Positions 7,505 through 14,820 of a stretch of DNA of 39,555 nucleotides are shown piece after piece. The stretch is from Elusimicrobiaceae bacterium (GTDB lineage Bacteria; Elusimicrobiota; Elusimicrobia; Elusimicrobiales; Elusimicrobiaceae), in NCBI GenBank assembly GCA_017475405.1, contig JAFVFN010000027.1, forward strand, positions 1 to 39,555, given 5' to 3'. A program made the translations under genes and the position numbers. The notes under the pieces are model-generated. The model saw only the letters and a program-made list of their open reading frames with translations. It was not told the origin of the DNA and searched no databases. Position 1 is the first letter of the stretch; every line of letters starts with the position of its first letter.

Positions 7505-8392
7505 CTAAAACATAATACCGGCTCGAATACCGTATTCATGAGTTGTATTAAACGGTTCCCATAAATCCAGCCCAGGATTCGACGGATCCCTGTCATAATA
7601 AAAGGTTTCAACAGAAGAGTTTTGGATATGCCAATACCGCCAAAACGGTTCCATAAACACGCCTATTTTCCCCAAATCTACAGATGCTTTCGCACTGGCT
7701 CTAATGCCATATCCCTGACTCTGCCGGTTGGAAGCATCATCCATAAACATCTCCAAGTCCGTCATACGACTGTATTGGTTCCCGTGTAGCAAAATATCAA
7801 ACTGCCCGTTTACACTCAATGTGACCCGGTCATTAAGAGTGTATTTGAGATCAGTTCCTATCGGCAAATAAATATATGTGGAAGTGCGTTGATACCCGCC
7901 TTCTCCCATATCTTCCAAATGATTGCGCAGTTGCCTCCATCCAATCCCCAAATAGGGCCACAATCCAAACGACTGCGAAAGTTGATACACACGCCCCAGT
8001 TTAAGAGCCGCCTCAAAATAATAATCTTTCAAACCACCGGCTGAAGCGGGTTCTACGGTTCCGTCCGAATATGACATCCACCCCTTATACGTAACATCTC
8101 TCCCCATATACCGACCTTCCAACGAGGCAAAAGAAGGATCCTCTTCATTGTAACCGCTGGATAAAACACTGCGCATCGTGTAAATAATACTGACTCCGTT
8201 TTTATGCCCGTAATCCTTTATAGGATAAGCCATATGGGGTTCCTTATAGGTATACTTGGAATGTTCATAGGCAAGTTCTAAATTGTGTTTTTTAGCTTGC
8301 ATAGCAGACGCGGGCAAACCCAAACCGCCTAAATACATGACTGTCCCCAACAGGCCCAAAACAACCCGTTGAGTCATTGTGTGAAATATCAT
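7505..8392 (-). CDS. Outer-membrane beta-barrel protein
   Basis: 295 residues. A signal peptide ends near LPASA (about residue 30). The rest alternates polar and hydrophobic residues with many Tyr, Trp and Gly (GLWPYLGIGWRQL, TYIYLPIGTDLKYTLNDRVTLSVNGQFDILL, GVFMEPFWRYWHI) and ends in EYGIRAGIMF with a terminal Phe, the recognition signal for barrel insertion. About 8-12 strands are likely, so it is a small monomeric barrel such as an adhesin, a protease of the omptin size class or a porin-like protein; I cannot choose among these and see no certain catalytic motif. AAGGAG precedes the ATG. It is controlled by the same poly-T-spacer promoter as several pilins. Confidence 0.8.
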   Translation of the reverse strand: MIFHTMTQRVVLGLLGTVMYLGGLGLPASAMQAKKHNLELAYEHSKYTYKEPHMAYPIKDYGHKNGVSIIYTMRSVLSSGYNEEDPSFASLEGRYMGRDVTYKGWMSYSDGTVEPASAGGLKDYYFEAALKLGRVYQLSQSFGLWPYLGIGWRQLRNHLEDMGEGGYQRTSTYIYLPIGTDLKYTLNDRVTLSVNGQFDILLHGNQYSRMTDLEMFMDDASNRQSQGYGIRASAKASVDLGKIGVFMEPFWRYWHIQNSSVETFYYDRDPSNPGLDLWEPFNTTHEYGIRAGIMF

Positions 8393-8429
8393 AGTTGTTC
8401 TCCTTATATTGTTTGTACACTATAAGAAA

Positions 8430-8457
8430 AAAATATCAAAAAAAAAAAACAAGTCAA
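8430..8457 (-). promoter_or_regulatory. Poly-T-spacer promoter (T12) of the outer-membrane barrel gene
   Basis: On the minus strand: -35 TTGACT, then TG, twelve T and GA (16 bp), then -10 TATTTT. The ATG is 38 nt beyond the -10. A change of one or two T would move the spacer away from or towards 17 bp and change promoter strength. Confidence 0.7.
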
Positions 8458-8492
8458 GCTGACGTCGGCACACACAGGTGACCCCATAACTA

Positions 8493-8518
8493 AAAAGACT
8501 CACTCAGGGGAGTCTTTT
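8493..8518 (-). terminator. Terminator behind the DUF4143 remnant
   Basis: AAAAGACTC and GAGTCTTTT pair over 9 bp with an 8-nt loop; on the minus strand a run of T ends the structure 6 nt beyond the stop codon at 8525. Confidence 0.75.
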
Positions 8519-8524
8519 CAATAC

Positions 8525-8953
8525 TTAATCTTCCAAACAAGTTATAGGAATGACTAATACACCGTCCTCTCTTTTGTAACCATATTTCGCTGCAGTTAAT
8601 ACGATTTTCAGAGTAGGAAAACTCATCGGTGTTTGCGAATGGGATTGATTATGCTGCACAATGAGAGATTCCAGTTTTAATAAATGCCGGGTAGCCATAT
8701 TCACGGTAGATTCACCCAGTTTAATCTCAACCAAGGCATATCTTCCGTCTGCCAGATGCAATACCGCATCCGCTTCCAACCCATATCGGTCATGATAATA
8801 GGATACCTCTCCTCTTAGGGCCGATGAATAGATTTTCAAATCACGAATACATAAAGATTCAAATAAAAAACCCAAGGTTTTAAAAACAGTATTAAAATAT
8901 GTCGGACTTAATCCCAAAGCTGCTACTGCAATAGATATTTGGTGATATTTGCT
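8525..8953 (-). pseudogene. C-terminal remnant of an AAA/DUF4143 ATPase
   Basis: The open frame of 142 codons reads ISIAVAALGLSP, then GFLFESLCIRDLKIYSSALRGEVSYYHDRYGLEADAVLHLADGRYALVEIKLGES, the nuclease-like DUF4143 module (E-AD...E-K core) that ends many AAA_14 ATPases. The ATPase half with Walker motifs is missing; the frame closes at a TGA (8954-8956) and sequence upstream is unrelated. There is no ribosome site before the internal ATG at 8917. It is therefore a decayed copy of the kind of gene still intact at 15118-16332. The lost part has been replaced by, or truncated against, the promoter and leader of the next pilin. Confidence 0.75.
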
Positions 8954-9016
8954 TCAATCTCTGCCATTTGAAACAGACTTTCAATCACACATTGCCAATT
9001 CTCCATAAATTCTATA

Positions 9017-9045
9017 TTGAAAAAAGCACTCAAATTCATTATAAT
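9017..9045 (+). promoter_or_regulatory. Promoter of the leader RNA and pilin at 9315
   Basis: -35 TTGAAA, exactly 17 bp, -10 TATAAT: the best sigma-70-type match in the window. Transcription should begin near 9052, giving a leader of about 263 nt. Confidence 0.75.
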
Positions 9046-9051
9046 AATGAA

Positions 9052-9314
9052 GTAGTAAATTCTAAAATTTAATCTGTTTTTGGATCTGCACATCTTGTCT
9101 GCAGTTCTTCACTGAAACATATCAGTGAGTTATTCAACTCCAAAAGCAGTCGTTTAGGTACTATATATTTCAGCTGATCCCTGAATTATATGGTGCTTAA
9201 TGTTTGTCGCTATTGCGGCAAACTACGGCTGTTATTTATGGGTGAGTTGAATAACCCTGCGGTAACAGCCGTTTTTTGTGCTTGCTCCAACCAGACTCCA
9301 AGGAGAAATAATAT
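9052..9314 (+). ncRNA. Structured pilin leader RNA, copy A (candidate new cis-regulatory RNA)
   Basis: Ordered pairings: P1 CTGTTTTTGG (9074-9083) with CCAAAAGCAG (9140-9149); inside it P2 CTGCA/TGCAG (9086-9104) and P3 TCACTG/CAGTGA (9109-9128); then a long AT-rich stem around 9161-9193; P5 GTTTGTCGC/GCGGCAAAC (9202-9223); P6 ACGGCTGTTA (9225-9234) with TAACAGCCGT (9263-9272) followed by six T. P6 looks like an intrinsic terminator 37 nt before the pilin ATG, so attenuation is likely. The same order with changed but still pairing bases occurs at 14821-15085 and 28328-28583. Not recognised as a known riboswitch class. Confidence 0.7.
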
Positions 9315-9827
9315 ATGCAAAACATAAAATCCGGCTTTACGCTCATTGAGCTTTTAGTCGTCATGTTAATTATAGGTATTTTGGCTTCCGTAGCATTGCC
9401 GCAGTATCAAAAAGCCGTCAATAAATCTCGCGCGTCTACGGCACTGGCCATGTTGAGAGCCATCCATCAAGCACAAGAAGTATACCGATTAGAAAACGGG
9501 GAATATGCTTCAGATTTGTCTGAATTATCTCTCAGTATTCCCTCGGATGTGTCGTCATCTGGGTGGACTTCACCAGATCAGAATCATCCTAATAAATATA
9601 TGTTTTCATGTAATGGCACCGGAAGCAATTGCAATGCTTCGGCTGCAAGCCCCAAACTGCCTTCTTTTGAATATCATGGGAATGATGGGAAATTATATTG
9701 TCTATGCTCAATGAACCACAAAGATGCATCCGTTGAAAGCATTTGCCAGAGTTTTGGGGGCGTTTATTCACATACTTATACAAACAAAGATCACAACATC
9801 GAGGCCAAATACTATCAAATGCCATAA
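9315..9827 (+). CDS. Type IV pilin-like prepilin, leader-RNA class
   Basis: 170 residues. Leader MQNIKSG with cleavage after Gly7, then FTLIELLVVMLIIGILASVALPQYQKAVNKSRAS and Glu5. The helix continues into AMLRAIHQAQEVYRLENGEYASDLSELSLSIPSDV, the pattern shared by most pilins here. Cysteine pairs (CNGTGSNC, CLC, CQSFGG) fit disulfides in the C-terminal domain. CAAGGAGAAATAAT precedes the ATG. It is a single gene between an ATPase remnant and thrS, with its own promoter, long leader RNA and terminator, which suggests regulation independent of any pilus-assembly operon. Confidence 0.92.
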   Translation: MQNIKSGFTLIELLVVMLIIGILASVALPQYQKAVNKSRASTALAMLRAIHQAQEVYRLENGEYASDLSELSLSIPSDVSSSGWTSPDQNHPNKYMFSCNGTGSNCNASAASPKLPSFEYHGNDGKLYCLCSMNHKDASVESICQSFGGVYSHTYTNKDHNIEAKYYQMP

Positions 9828-9831
9828 AATA

Positions 9832-9871
9832 CTCCTCTGCCATGCCAATGCATAGACAGAGGAGCATTTTT
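9832..9871 (+). terminator. Intrinsic terminator of the pilin at 9315
   Basis: CTCCTCTG and CAGAGGAG pair over 8 bp with a 17-nt loop, then CATTTTT, right after the stop codon. Confidence 0.75.
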
Positions 9872-9883
9872 GTTAGAGCGGTT

Positions 9884-11638
9884 TTATTTCAGCAAGTTGC
9901 TAAGACTAAACGTCTTTACTTCTTCTTGCATGATTTTAATGGCCTCATCCACTGCTAACGGTTGCGTGTTGGTTCCGTCTTTTAAACGGACAGTTAACGT
10001 GCCGTTGGCAGCCTCATTTTTACCGATAATGGCCGTATAGGGGATGCGCTGCATATGCGCTTCGCGGATCTTGAGACCGAGTTTTTCCGGGCGGATATCC
10101 AACTCCACACGCAATCCCGCCTCCTTCATTTTGGCAGCCACTTCTTGGGCAAACGGGATTTGATCATCCGTCAAGGTTAATAACTTCATCTGCACCGGAG
10201 CCAACCACAACGGGAACCAGCCCGCAAAGTGTTCAATCAGTACCCCCGTAAAACGTTCAATGCTGCCGAACATCGCGCGGTGTACCATAATGGGACGTTT
10301 GCGTCCTTCGGGAGCCACGTATTCCAAGTCAAAACGCTCGGGTAAATTGAAGTCAAACTGGATGGTAGACAACTGCCACAAACGACCGATGGCATCCATG
10401 ACCTTAATATCAATTTTCGGGCCGTAGAAAGCAGCTTCGCCTGCGTGGGTGGTATACGGGATATTGTTTTCTTCCAGCACTTTTTTCAGTGCACCCTCGG
10501 CACGTTCCCATTCGGCCGGATCACCCGTAAAATGTTCCGGGTGCTGCGGGTCACGCGTAGAAAGTTCCACGGCATATTTTTCAAAACCAAACGTTTTGAA
10601 AATATGCATGGCATATTCAAAAGCCTGTTTGACTTCTCCCTCTACCTGCTCGGGTGTACAGAAAATATGGGCATCGTCCTGGGTAAATCCGCGTACCCGA
10701 AGCATCCCGTGCAATGCACCGGACCGTTCGTAGCGGTATACGGTACCCAGTTCACTAAAGCGCAGCGGTAAATCCCGGTAAGAACGCAGATGGGTCTTGT
10801 AAATTTCCACGTGGAACGGACAGTTCATGGGTTTGATTTGGTATTTTTCTTCGTCTACTTCCATGGGGTGAAACATACTGTCGCTATAAAATCCTGCATG
10901 TCCGCTGATTTCAAATAAATGATAGCGGGCAATATGAGGACTGACTACCAAATCATAACCGCGTTTAAGGTTTTGATCCTTGATCCAATCTTCTAAGATT
11001 TTGCGCAGCATCCCGCCCTTGGGATGCATCAAAATCAGGCCGGGACCAATGTTGTCATTGATGCTGAATAAATCCAGTTCGGGACCCAATTTACGGTGAT
11101 CGCGTTTGGCAGCTTCTTCCTGCTGTTTGACATAGGCATTGAGTTCATCCTTGTTGTCAAAGCATAAGCCGTAAATACGTTGGAGCATCGGGCGTTTTTC
11201 ATCGCCGCGCCAATAAGCACCGGCAATGGTGGTAAGTTTAAAGCTGTTTACCAGTCCCGTATGTTCTACGTGCGGGCCGCGACACAAATCGGCATAATCG
11301 CCGTTGACATATACGGTAATCGTTCCGTCTTCCAATTCTTCCAAAAGTTCCAATTTATAAGTTTCACCGCGCTTGGTAAAAAATTCTTTAGCCTCGGCCT
11401 TACTCATTTCTTTGCGTTCAAATTTTTGACGTGCTTTGATGATTTCTTTCATCTTGGTTTCAATGGCTTTTAAATCTTCGGGTGTGAACTGTTTGGGACA
11501 GTCAAAATCGTAATAAAAGCCGTTTTCAATGGCCGGACCGATACCAAGCTTCGTACCGGGGAATAACTGCTGCACAGCCTGCGCCATAATATGTGCACAG
11601 GAATGGCGTTTGGTTTGTAAGTCTAGTTTTTCTGACAT
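9884..11638 (-). CDS. thrS: Threonyl-tRNA synthetase lacking the TGS domain
   Basis: 584 residues against about 642 in E. coli. It charges tRNA-Thr. The sequence starts directly at the editing (N2) domain, RHSCAHIMAQAVQQLFPG (residue 11 on) with its zinc-like HSCAH and later CRGPH motifs. The class II core follows: motif 2 RYERSGALHGMLRVRGFTQDDAHIF, zinc ligands in KPMNCPFH, and the C-terminal anticodon-binding domain (WLAPVQMKLLTLTDDQ). The N-terminal TGS (N1) domain is absent: the frame upstream of the ATG is closed by a TAA within about 60 nt and holds no other ATG. TGS-less ThrRS occurs in several phyla. The ribosome site (GCGGAA) is weak. The upstream region holds GC-rich inverted repeats. 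Confidence 0.95.
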   Translation of the reverse strand: MSEKLDLQTKRHSCAHIMAQAVQQLFPGTKLGIGPAIENGFYYDFDCPKQFTPEDLKAIETKMKEIIKARQKFERKEMSKAEAKEFFTKRGETYKLELLEELEDGTITVYVNGDYADLCRGPHVEHTGLVNSFKLTTIAGAYWRGDEKRPMLQRIYGLCFDNKDELNAYVKQQEEAAKRDHRKLGPELDLFSINDNIGPGLILMHPKGGMLRKILEDWIKDQNLKRGYDLVVSPHIARYHLFEISGHAGFYSDSMFHPMEVDEEKYQIKPMNCPFHVEIYKTHLRSYRDLPLRFSELGTVYRYERSGALHGMLRVRGFTQDDAHIFCTPEQVEGEVKQAFEYAMHIFKTFGFEKYAVELSTRDPQHPEHFTGDPAEWERAEGALKKVLEENNIPYTTHAGEAAFYGPKIDIKVMDAIGRLWQLSTIQFDFNLPERFDLEYVAPEGRKRPIMVHRAMFGSIERFTGVLIEHFAGWFPLWLAPVQMKLLTLTDDQIPFAQEVAAKMKEAGLRVELDIRPEKLGLKIREAHMQRIPYTAIIGKNEAANGTLTVRLKDGTNTQPLAVDEAIKIMQEEVKTFSLSNLLK

Positions 11639-11840
11639 AATATTTCCGCTTGAGGCTGTCAGCCACGATGACCGAGCCAGCCGGCAAGGGCCTCTTTATA
11701 AGATATTATCATTATATAAAATTTACGGTCCTGACTGGACCGAATGTTTAGGTCATACAAATTTAGGAAAATCAATATGTAAAGACTACAACCACTAACT
11801 TAAACAACAAATAAACACAAGCATCCTAGCCAAATTAATT

Positions 11841-11886
11841 CACAGGAGATTACACCAATATAGAGAATTTTGTGTAAGATCCTGTG
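11841..11886 (+). promoter_or_regulatory. Two-part hairpin with tandem G-A internal loop
   Basis: CACAGGA pairs with TCCTGTG and TTACAC with GTGTAA; between them each strand has GA, allowing tandem sheared G-A pairs. A second small hairpin AAGAAT/ATTCTT follows at 11887-11901. It is not behind any gene reading rightwards, so it is not an obvious terminator; it could belong to a small RNA or be a protein-binding site. Confidence 0.45.
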
Positions 11887-11970
11887 AAGAATTTTATTCT
11901 TAAAAATATCTCTCTATCCAATTTCTTAGCGAATATTTCTTGGCCCCTTTTGGTAACTAGAAAAAAATCC

Positions 11971-11976
11971 TATAAT
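11971..11976 (+). promoter_or_regulatory. -10 box placed for a leaderless transcript
   Basis: TATAAT ends 7 nt before the ATG at 11984 and no Shine-Dalgarno sequence is present, so transcription should start at or next to the A of the start codon. The -35 is weak (TTTGGT or TTTTGG at 16-17 bp). Confidence 0.5.
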
Positions 11977-11983
11977 ATAATAT

Positions 11984-13720
11984 ATGCGATTTTTGACGTT
12001 ACTGGCAAAACCCTTTGCAAACGCGTGGCAACTCTTGGCCGTATTATCTGTACCGGCCGTACTGTTGGGTGCATTCGGCTTAAACCAACTCGGACTGCTC
12101 ACACCAGACGTGGCCATACCTGCAGAAATTGCCAAGTTTTTATGTGAGTTTTTATTTTTAGGGATTTTACTCTCTTTACTGCAACTAGTCGGCCTGAAAA
12201 ACAAATGGCTGACCGGCATACTGTGTTTTATCTATTACCTGACCATGACAGCCGATTTGGTACTGTTGTGGTATTTTAAAGAACGCTTCGGTGCCAAATA
12301 TTTAGACACCTTAGAAGGCGGAGATTATAATTTTTTAACGGACTGGAGAGTCATATCGTATTTAGTGTTACTGGCTGTGTTTTCATTTACATCAGTACGA
12401 TTATTTCTCCGAGAATCTCCGCGCAAAACAGCTTTTTACCGTTTACTGGTATGCAGCACGGCAACAGCGCTGCTTTACGCATTTAATCCGCTGTGGTTGC
12501 TTCCCTCCCCGGCCGATTTTTACAGCGTGTATATGATGCCCCCTTCTGTCGTTTATACAACCCGGGCGGTATTTGCTTCGCAACCCACAGCTCGTCTCAT
12601 AGAAAATATCACACCCGATATCCAAAACACTGCCAAAAATTACAATGTATTTTCAGCCAAGCAAACTCCTGTAGGCAAGAACTATATGCGGGTCATCCTG
12701 ATTGCTTCAGAATCCTTGTCTAACAAATATTTACATCACTTTAATATGAATATCCCCCCGCAGGCCAGCGCTCCTCTGGACAAACTCTACGAAAACAATC
12801 CGTCAGTATCTTTGAAGCATGTGACATTATCTACCTTATATGGACTTTCCGTAATTTTTACTTCTCATCCGTATGTACGTTTGGCCTATGAAAACCAATA
12901 TCCGTTTTCCATGGTTAAAGAACTTAAAAAGAACGGCTTTCATACGGCGTTTTTGAGAGGTGCCGACGAAACATATATGGATGAAAATATACTGTTTAAA
13001 CAGGCTGGTTTTGATGAGGTTATCGGGGCCACCTATTTTGAAAAACGCGCCGATTATAAGGACTATATTGACTGGTGGGGTCTGTTAGACCGCAAACTCT
13101 TTGATTATGCTTTGGAATATCTGCGTATCCATAAAAACGAGCCTACCTTTATTACGGTACTGACCGTAGATACACACGTGCCGCTGGGGCGCTTGGATTA
13201 TTTGGGTGAGAAGTATCAGGAAATAGATGACACTTTCTATAATACCTCCACCATGCCACGCGCGTTTGCTAGGTTCGGACAAGATGTGCAACGCTTTTTA
13301 AACGGACTGACACGACAGGGACTTCTGGATGATGATACTCTGATCTTAATCATGCCGGATCATCCGTCTTATTCCAATACACCGACCAATTCCTTGTTTA
13401 AACCGTATCAGCCGGAGTTTGACAACCTGCCGTTTATCATTGTGACCAAAGACAAAATCACAGCTCCCGTAGCGCAAAGTGAGCTGCTCTCACAATTGGA
13501 TATCGCTCCTACCATCTTGGATCTTTTAAATATGGATATCCCGCGCGGCATGTTCGGACACAGCATATTTGACACTCATGCCCGCCGGACGATCTTTGAT
13601 ATCAAAGAAGATTACGCAGTAATTACGACCGCCTTTGACAAAAAGGTAGTACCGCTTAATTCCAAGAGACCTCAAGATAAAGAACTGCTTAAGTTAATGA
13701 CGACTTTTGTACAGAAGTAA
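11984..13720 (+). CDS. Membrane-anchored sulfatase-fold transferase (LTA synthase/EptA-like)
   Basis: 578 residues: about five N-terminal membrane helices (within 16-170), then a periplasmic alkaline-phosphatase/sulfatase-fold domain from about 235. Metal and nucleophile signatures are visible: IASES with Glu243, a Thr-rich segment VTLSTLYGLS (281-290) where LTA synthases and phosphoethanolamine transferases place the catalytic Thr, TVDTHVP near 395, and MPDHPS with Asp459-His460. Such enzymes move phosphoglycerol or phosphoethanolamine groups from phospholipid onto envelope glycans or lipid A. In a didermic cell a lipid A or glycan modification is the likelier use; the substrate cannot be read from sequence. 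The mRNA is probably leaderless. It ends 4 nt from the convergent broken pilin. Confidence 0.8.
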   Translation: MRFLTLLAKPFANAWQLLAVLSVPAVLLGAFGLNQLGLLTPDVAIPAEIAKFLCEFLFLGILLSLLQLVGLKNKWLTGILCFIYYLTMTADLVLLWYFKERFGAKYLDTLEGGDYNFLTDWRVISYLVLLAVFSFTSVRLFLRESPRKTAFYRLLVCSTATALLYAFNPLWLLPSPADFYSVYMMPPSVVYTTRAVFASQPTARLIENITPDIQNTAKNYNVFSAKQTPVGKNYMRVILIASESLSNKYLHHFNMNIPPQASAPLDKLYENNPSVSLKHVTLSTLYGLSVIFTSHPYVRLAYENQYPFSMVKELKKNGFHTAFLRGADETYMDENILFKQAGFDEVIGATYFEKRADYKDYIDWWGLLDRKLFDYALEYLRIHKNEPTFITVLTVDTHVPLGRLDYLGEKYQEIDDTFYNTSTMPRAFARFGQDVQRFLNGLTRQGLLDDDTLILIMPDHPSYSNTPTNSLFKPYQPEFDNLPFIIVTKDKITAPVAQSELLSQLDIAPTILDLLNMDIPRGMFGHSIFDTHARRTIFDIKEDYAVITTAFDKKVVPLNSKRPQDKELLKLMTTFVQK

Positions 13721-13724
13721 CATA

Positions 13725-14206
13725 TCAGAATAAATACTCTATATAATCACCCTCTGTAAATTTTTGAACAGGCCGCCCGGTAATACTGGCACACACTTGA
13801 TTATACACTTCCTTACGAGAAAGCACTCTACAAAACTTCTTTTCGCTCCAAGATTCATGTCCGGATTGCATGCGTAAATAGGAAACATATCCAAATGCAC
13901 CATTGTACACGCTAATTGCAGCAGCATAGGAGGATCCCGTTGTTAGACCAGAGGTAGAAATAGACACAAATGATTATTTTCATTCACAGTTATATCCAAT
14001 TCATCCAATGTGCCATAACGTCCGTTTGTCAAATAAAATATTTCTTCGGCGCGCTCCAAGGCTTTGCCTATTGTTAATAATTCCATATAACGCGATTTTA
14101 CTACGGCCTTTTGATATTGCGGCACAACTACCGCGGCCAGAATACCTATAATGAGCACAACGACTAAGAGCTCTATGAGCGTAAACGCTTGTTTCTGTTG
14201 AACCAT
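13725..14206 (-). pseudogene. Frameshifted type IV pilin-like gene
   Basis: The ATG at 14206 starts MVQQKQA-FTLIELLVVVLIIGILAAVVVPQYQKAVVKSRYMELLTIGKALERAEEIFYLTNGRYGTLDELDITVNENN, a normal pilin start with Ala at -1. The frame then runs into a stop at 13943. Another frame continues from about 13975 with SISTSGLTTGSSYAAAISVYNGAFGYVSYLRM...FCRVLSRKEVYNQVCASITGRPVQ, which has the C-terminal cysteine pattern of the other pilins. A single-base change in the AT-rich stretch near 13970-13985 explains the break. The joined product would be about 160 residues, the family size. It could be decay, a silent sequence donor, a reversible frameshift or an assembly error. Confidence 0.8.
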
Positions 14207-14240
14207 AATTCTCTCCTTAATACGATTTTTCTATAAGGAC

Positions 14241-14265
14241 AGAATATCAAAAGAAAAAAATGCAA
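14241..14265 (-). promoter_or_regulatory. Degenerate poly-T promoter of the broken pilin at 14206
   Basis: On the minus strand TTGCAT, then a T-rich tract of T6, C, T4 and GA (13 bp), then -10 TATTCT. Compared with the intact copies the segment between CTTG and the T tract has lost about three bases and the tract is interrupted by C, so spacing is too short for a normal promoter. Confidence 0.5.
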
Positions 14266-14328
14266 GTGCTACCTGTTAACGGTGTATTTCTCCCTGATGA
14301 AAGGATAATCAATTCGCTATAATAAAAT

Positions 14329-14820
14329 TTACAAGTTAAGGCGGTAATATACTTGGGGGTTAGTTGCATCAGTGGCACCTAAAATCTTGCAAGTTGAAAG
14401 ATATTCCATATTATCACTCTTACAATAGATGCCCTCTTGATCTGACCGCATACTTAGAGAATATGTGTTTCCATAGGGAAGTCTTATAGCTATGGCTATA
14501 GATTTAGAACTGGCACCGTCTTTTACTCCATAACGGAAATATTTACTGTCCTTTCTTACTGAAGAACCTTCTGGTCCATCAGCATCCAAACCAGGTATTC
14601 CTACATCCAAATCTTCCAGTTTTGATGCATATTCCCCATTGGCTATATAATAGAGTCGATTGGCTTTTGCAATGGCCTGAAGTATAGTCATTGCTTCAAC
14701 GGCTTTTGTTTTCTCTACAACTTTCTGATACTGTGGCACAGCCACTGCTGCTAGGATACCTATAATCAGGACTACAACCAATAATTCGATGAGGGTGAAC
14801 CCGAAATTTCTTTTTCTCAT
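14329..14820 (-). CDS. Type IV pilin-like prepilin, leader-RNA class
   Basis: 163 residues. Leader MRKRNFG with cleavage after Gly7, then FTLIELLVVVLIIGILAAVAVPQYQKVVEKTKAVEAM with Glu5 and a continuing helix into LYYIANGEYASKLEDLDVGIPGLD. The only cysteines form one late pair (IYCKSDNMEYLSTC), so a single disulfide loop is expected, the standard D-region of pilins. AAAGGAGCG precedes the ATG. It is transcribed alone from 15092-15100 through a leader of about 265 nt that is structurally matched to those of the pilins at 9315 and 28584. Confidence 0.92.
   Translation of the reverse strand: MRKRNFGFTLIELLVVVLIIGILAAVAVPQYQKVVEKTKAVEAMTILQAIAKANRLYYIANGEYASKLEDLDVGIPGLDADGPEGSSVRKDSKYFRYGVKDGASSKSIAIAIRLPYGNTYSLSMRSDQEGIYCKSDNMEYLSTCKILGATDATNPQVYYRLNL

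Larger units (their letters stand above)
11639..11983. other. Divergent intergenic region between thrS and the sulfatase-type gene
   Basis: No gene. The thrS side holds GC-rich pairing segments (GAGGC/GCCTC at about 11652-11694) and a CGGTCC/GGACCG hairpin near 11726-11743. TATAAT on the minus strand near 11711 may be the thrS -10. The sulfatase side holds the hairpin at 11841-11886 and a -10 box at 11971-11976. Confidence 0.5.

Noticed and set aside
9052..9314. Known c-di-GMP riboswitch in front of a pilin gene
   Set aside because: I do not see the conserved core of either c-di-GMP class; the stems and order differ.
13725..14206. Programmed ribosomal frameshift in the pilin
   Set aside because: No slippery heptamer with a following structure is evident; simple mutation or sequencing error is likelier.
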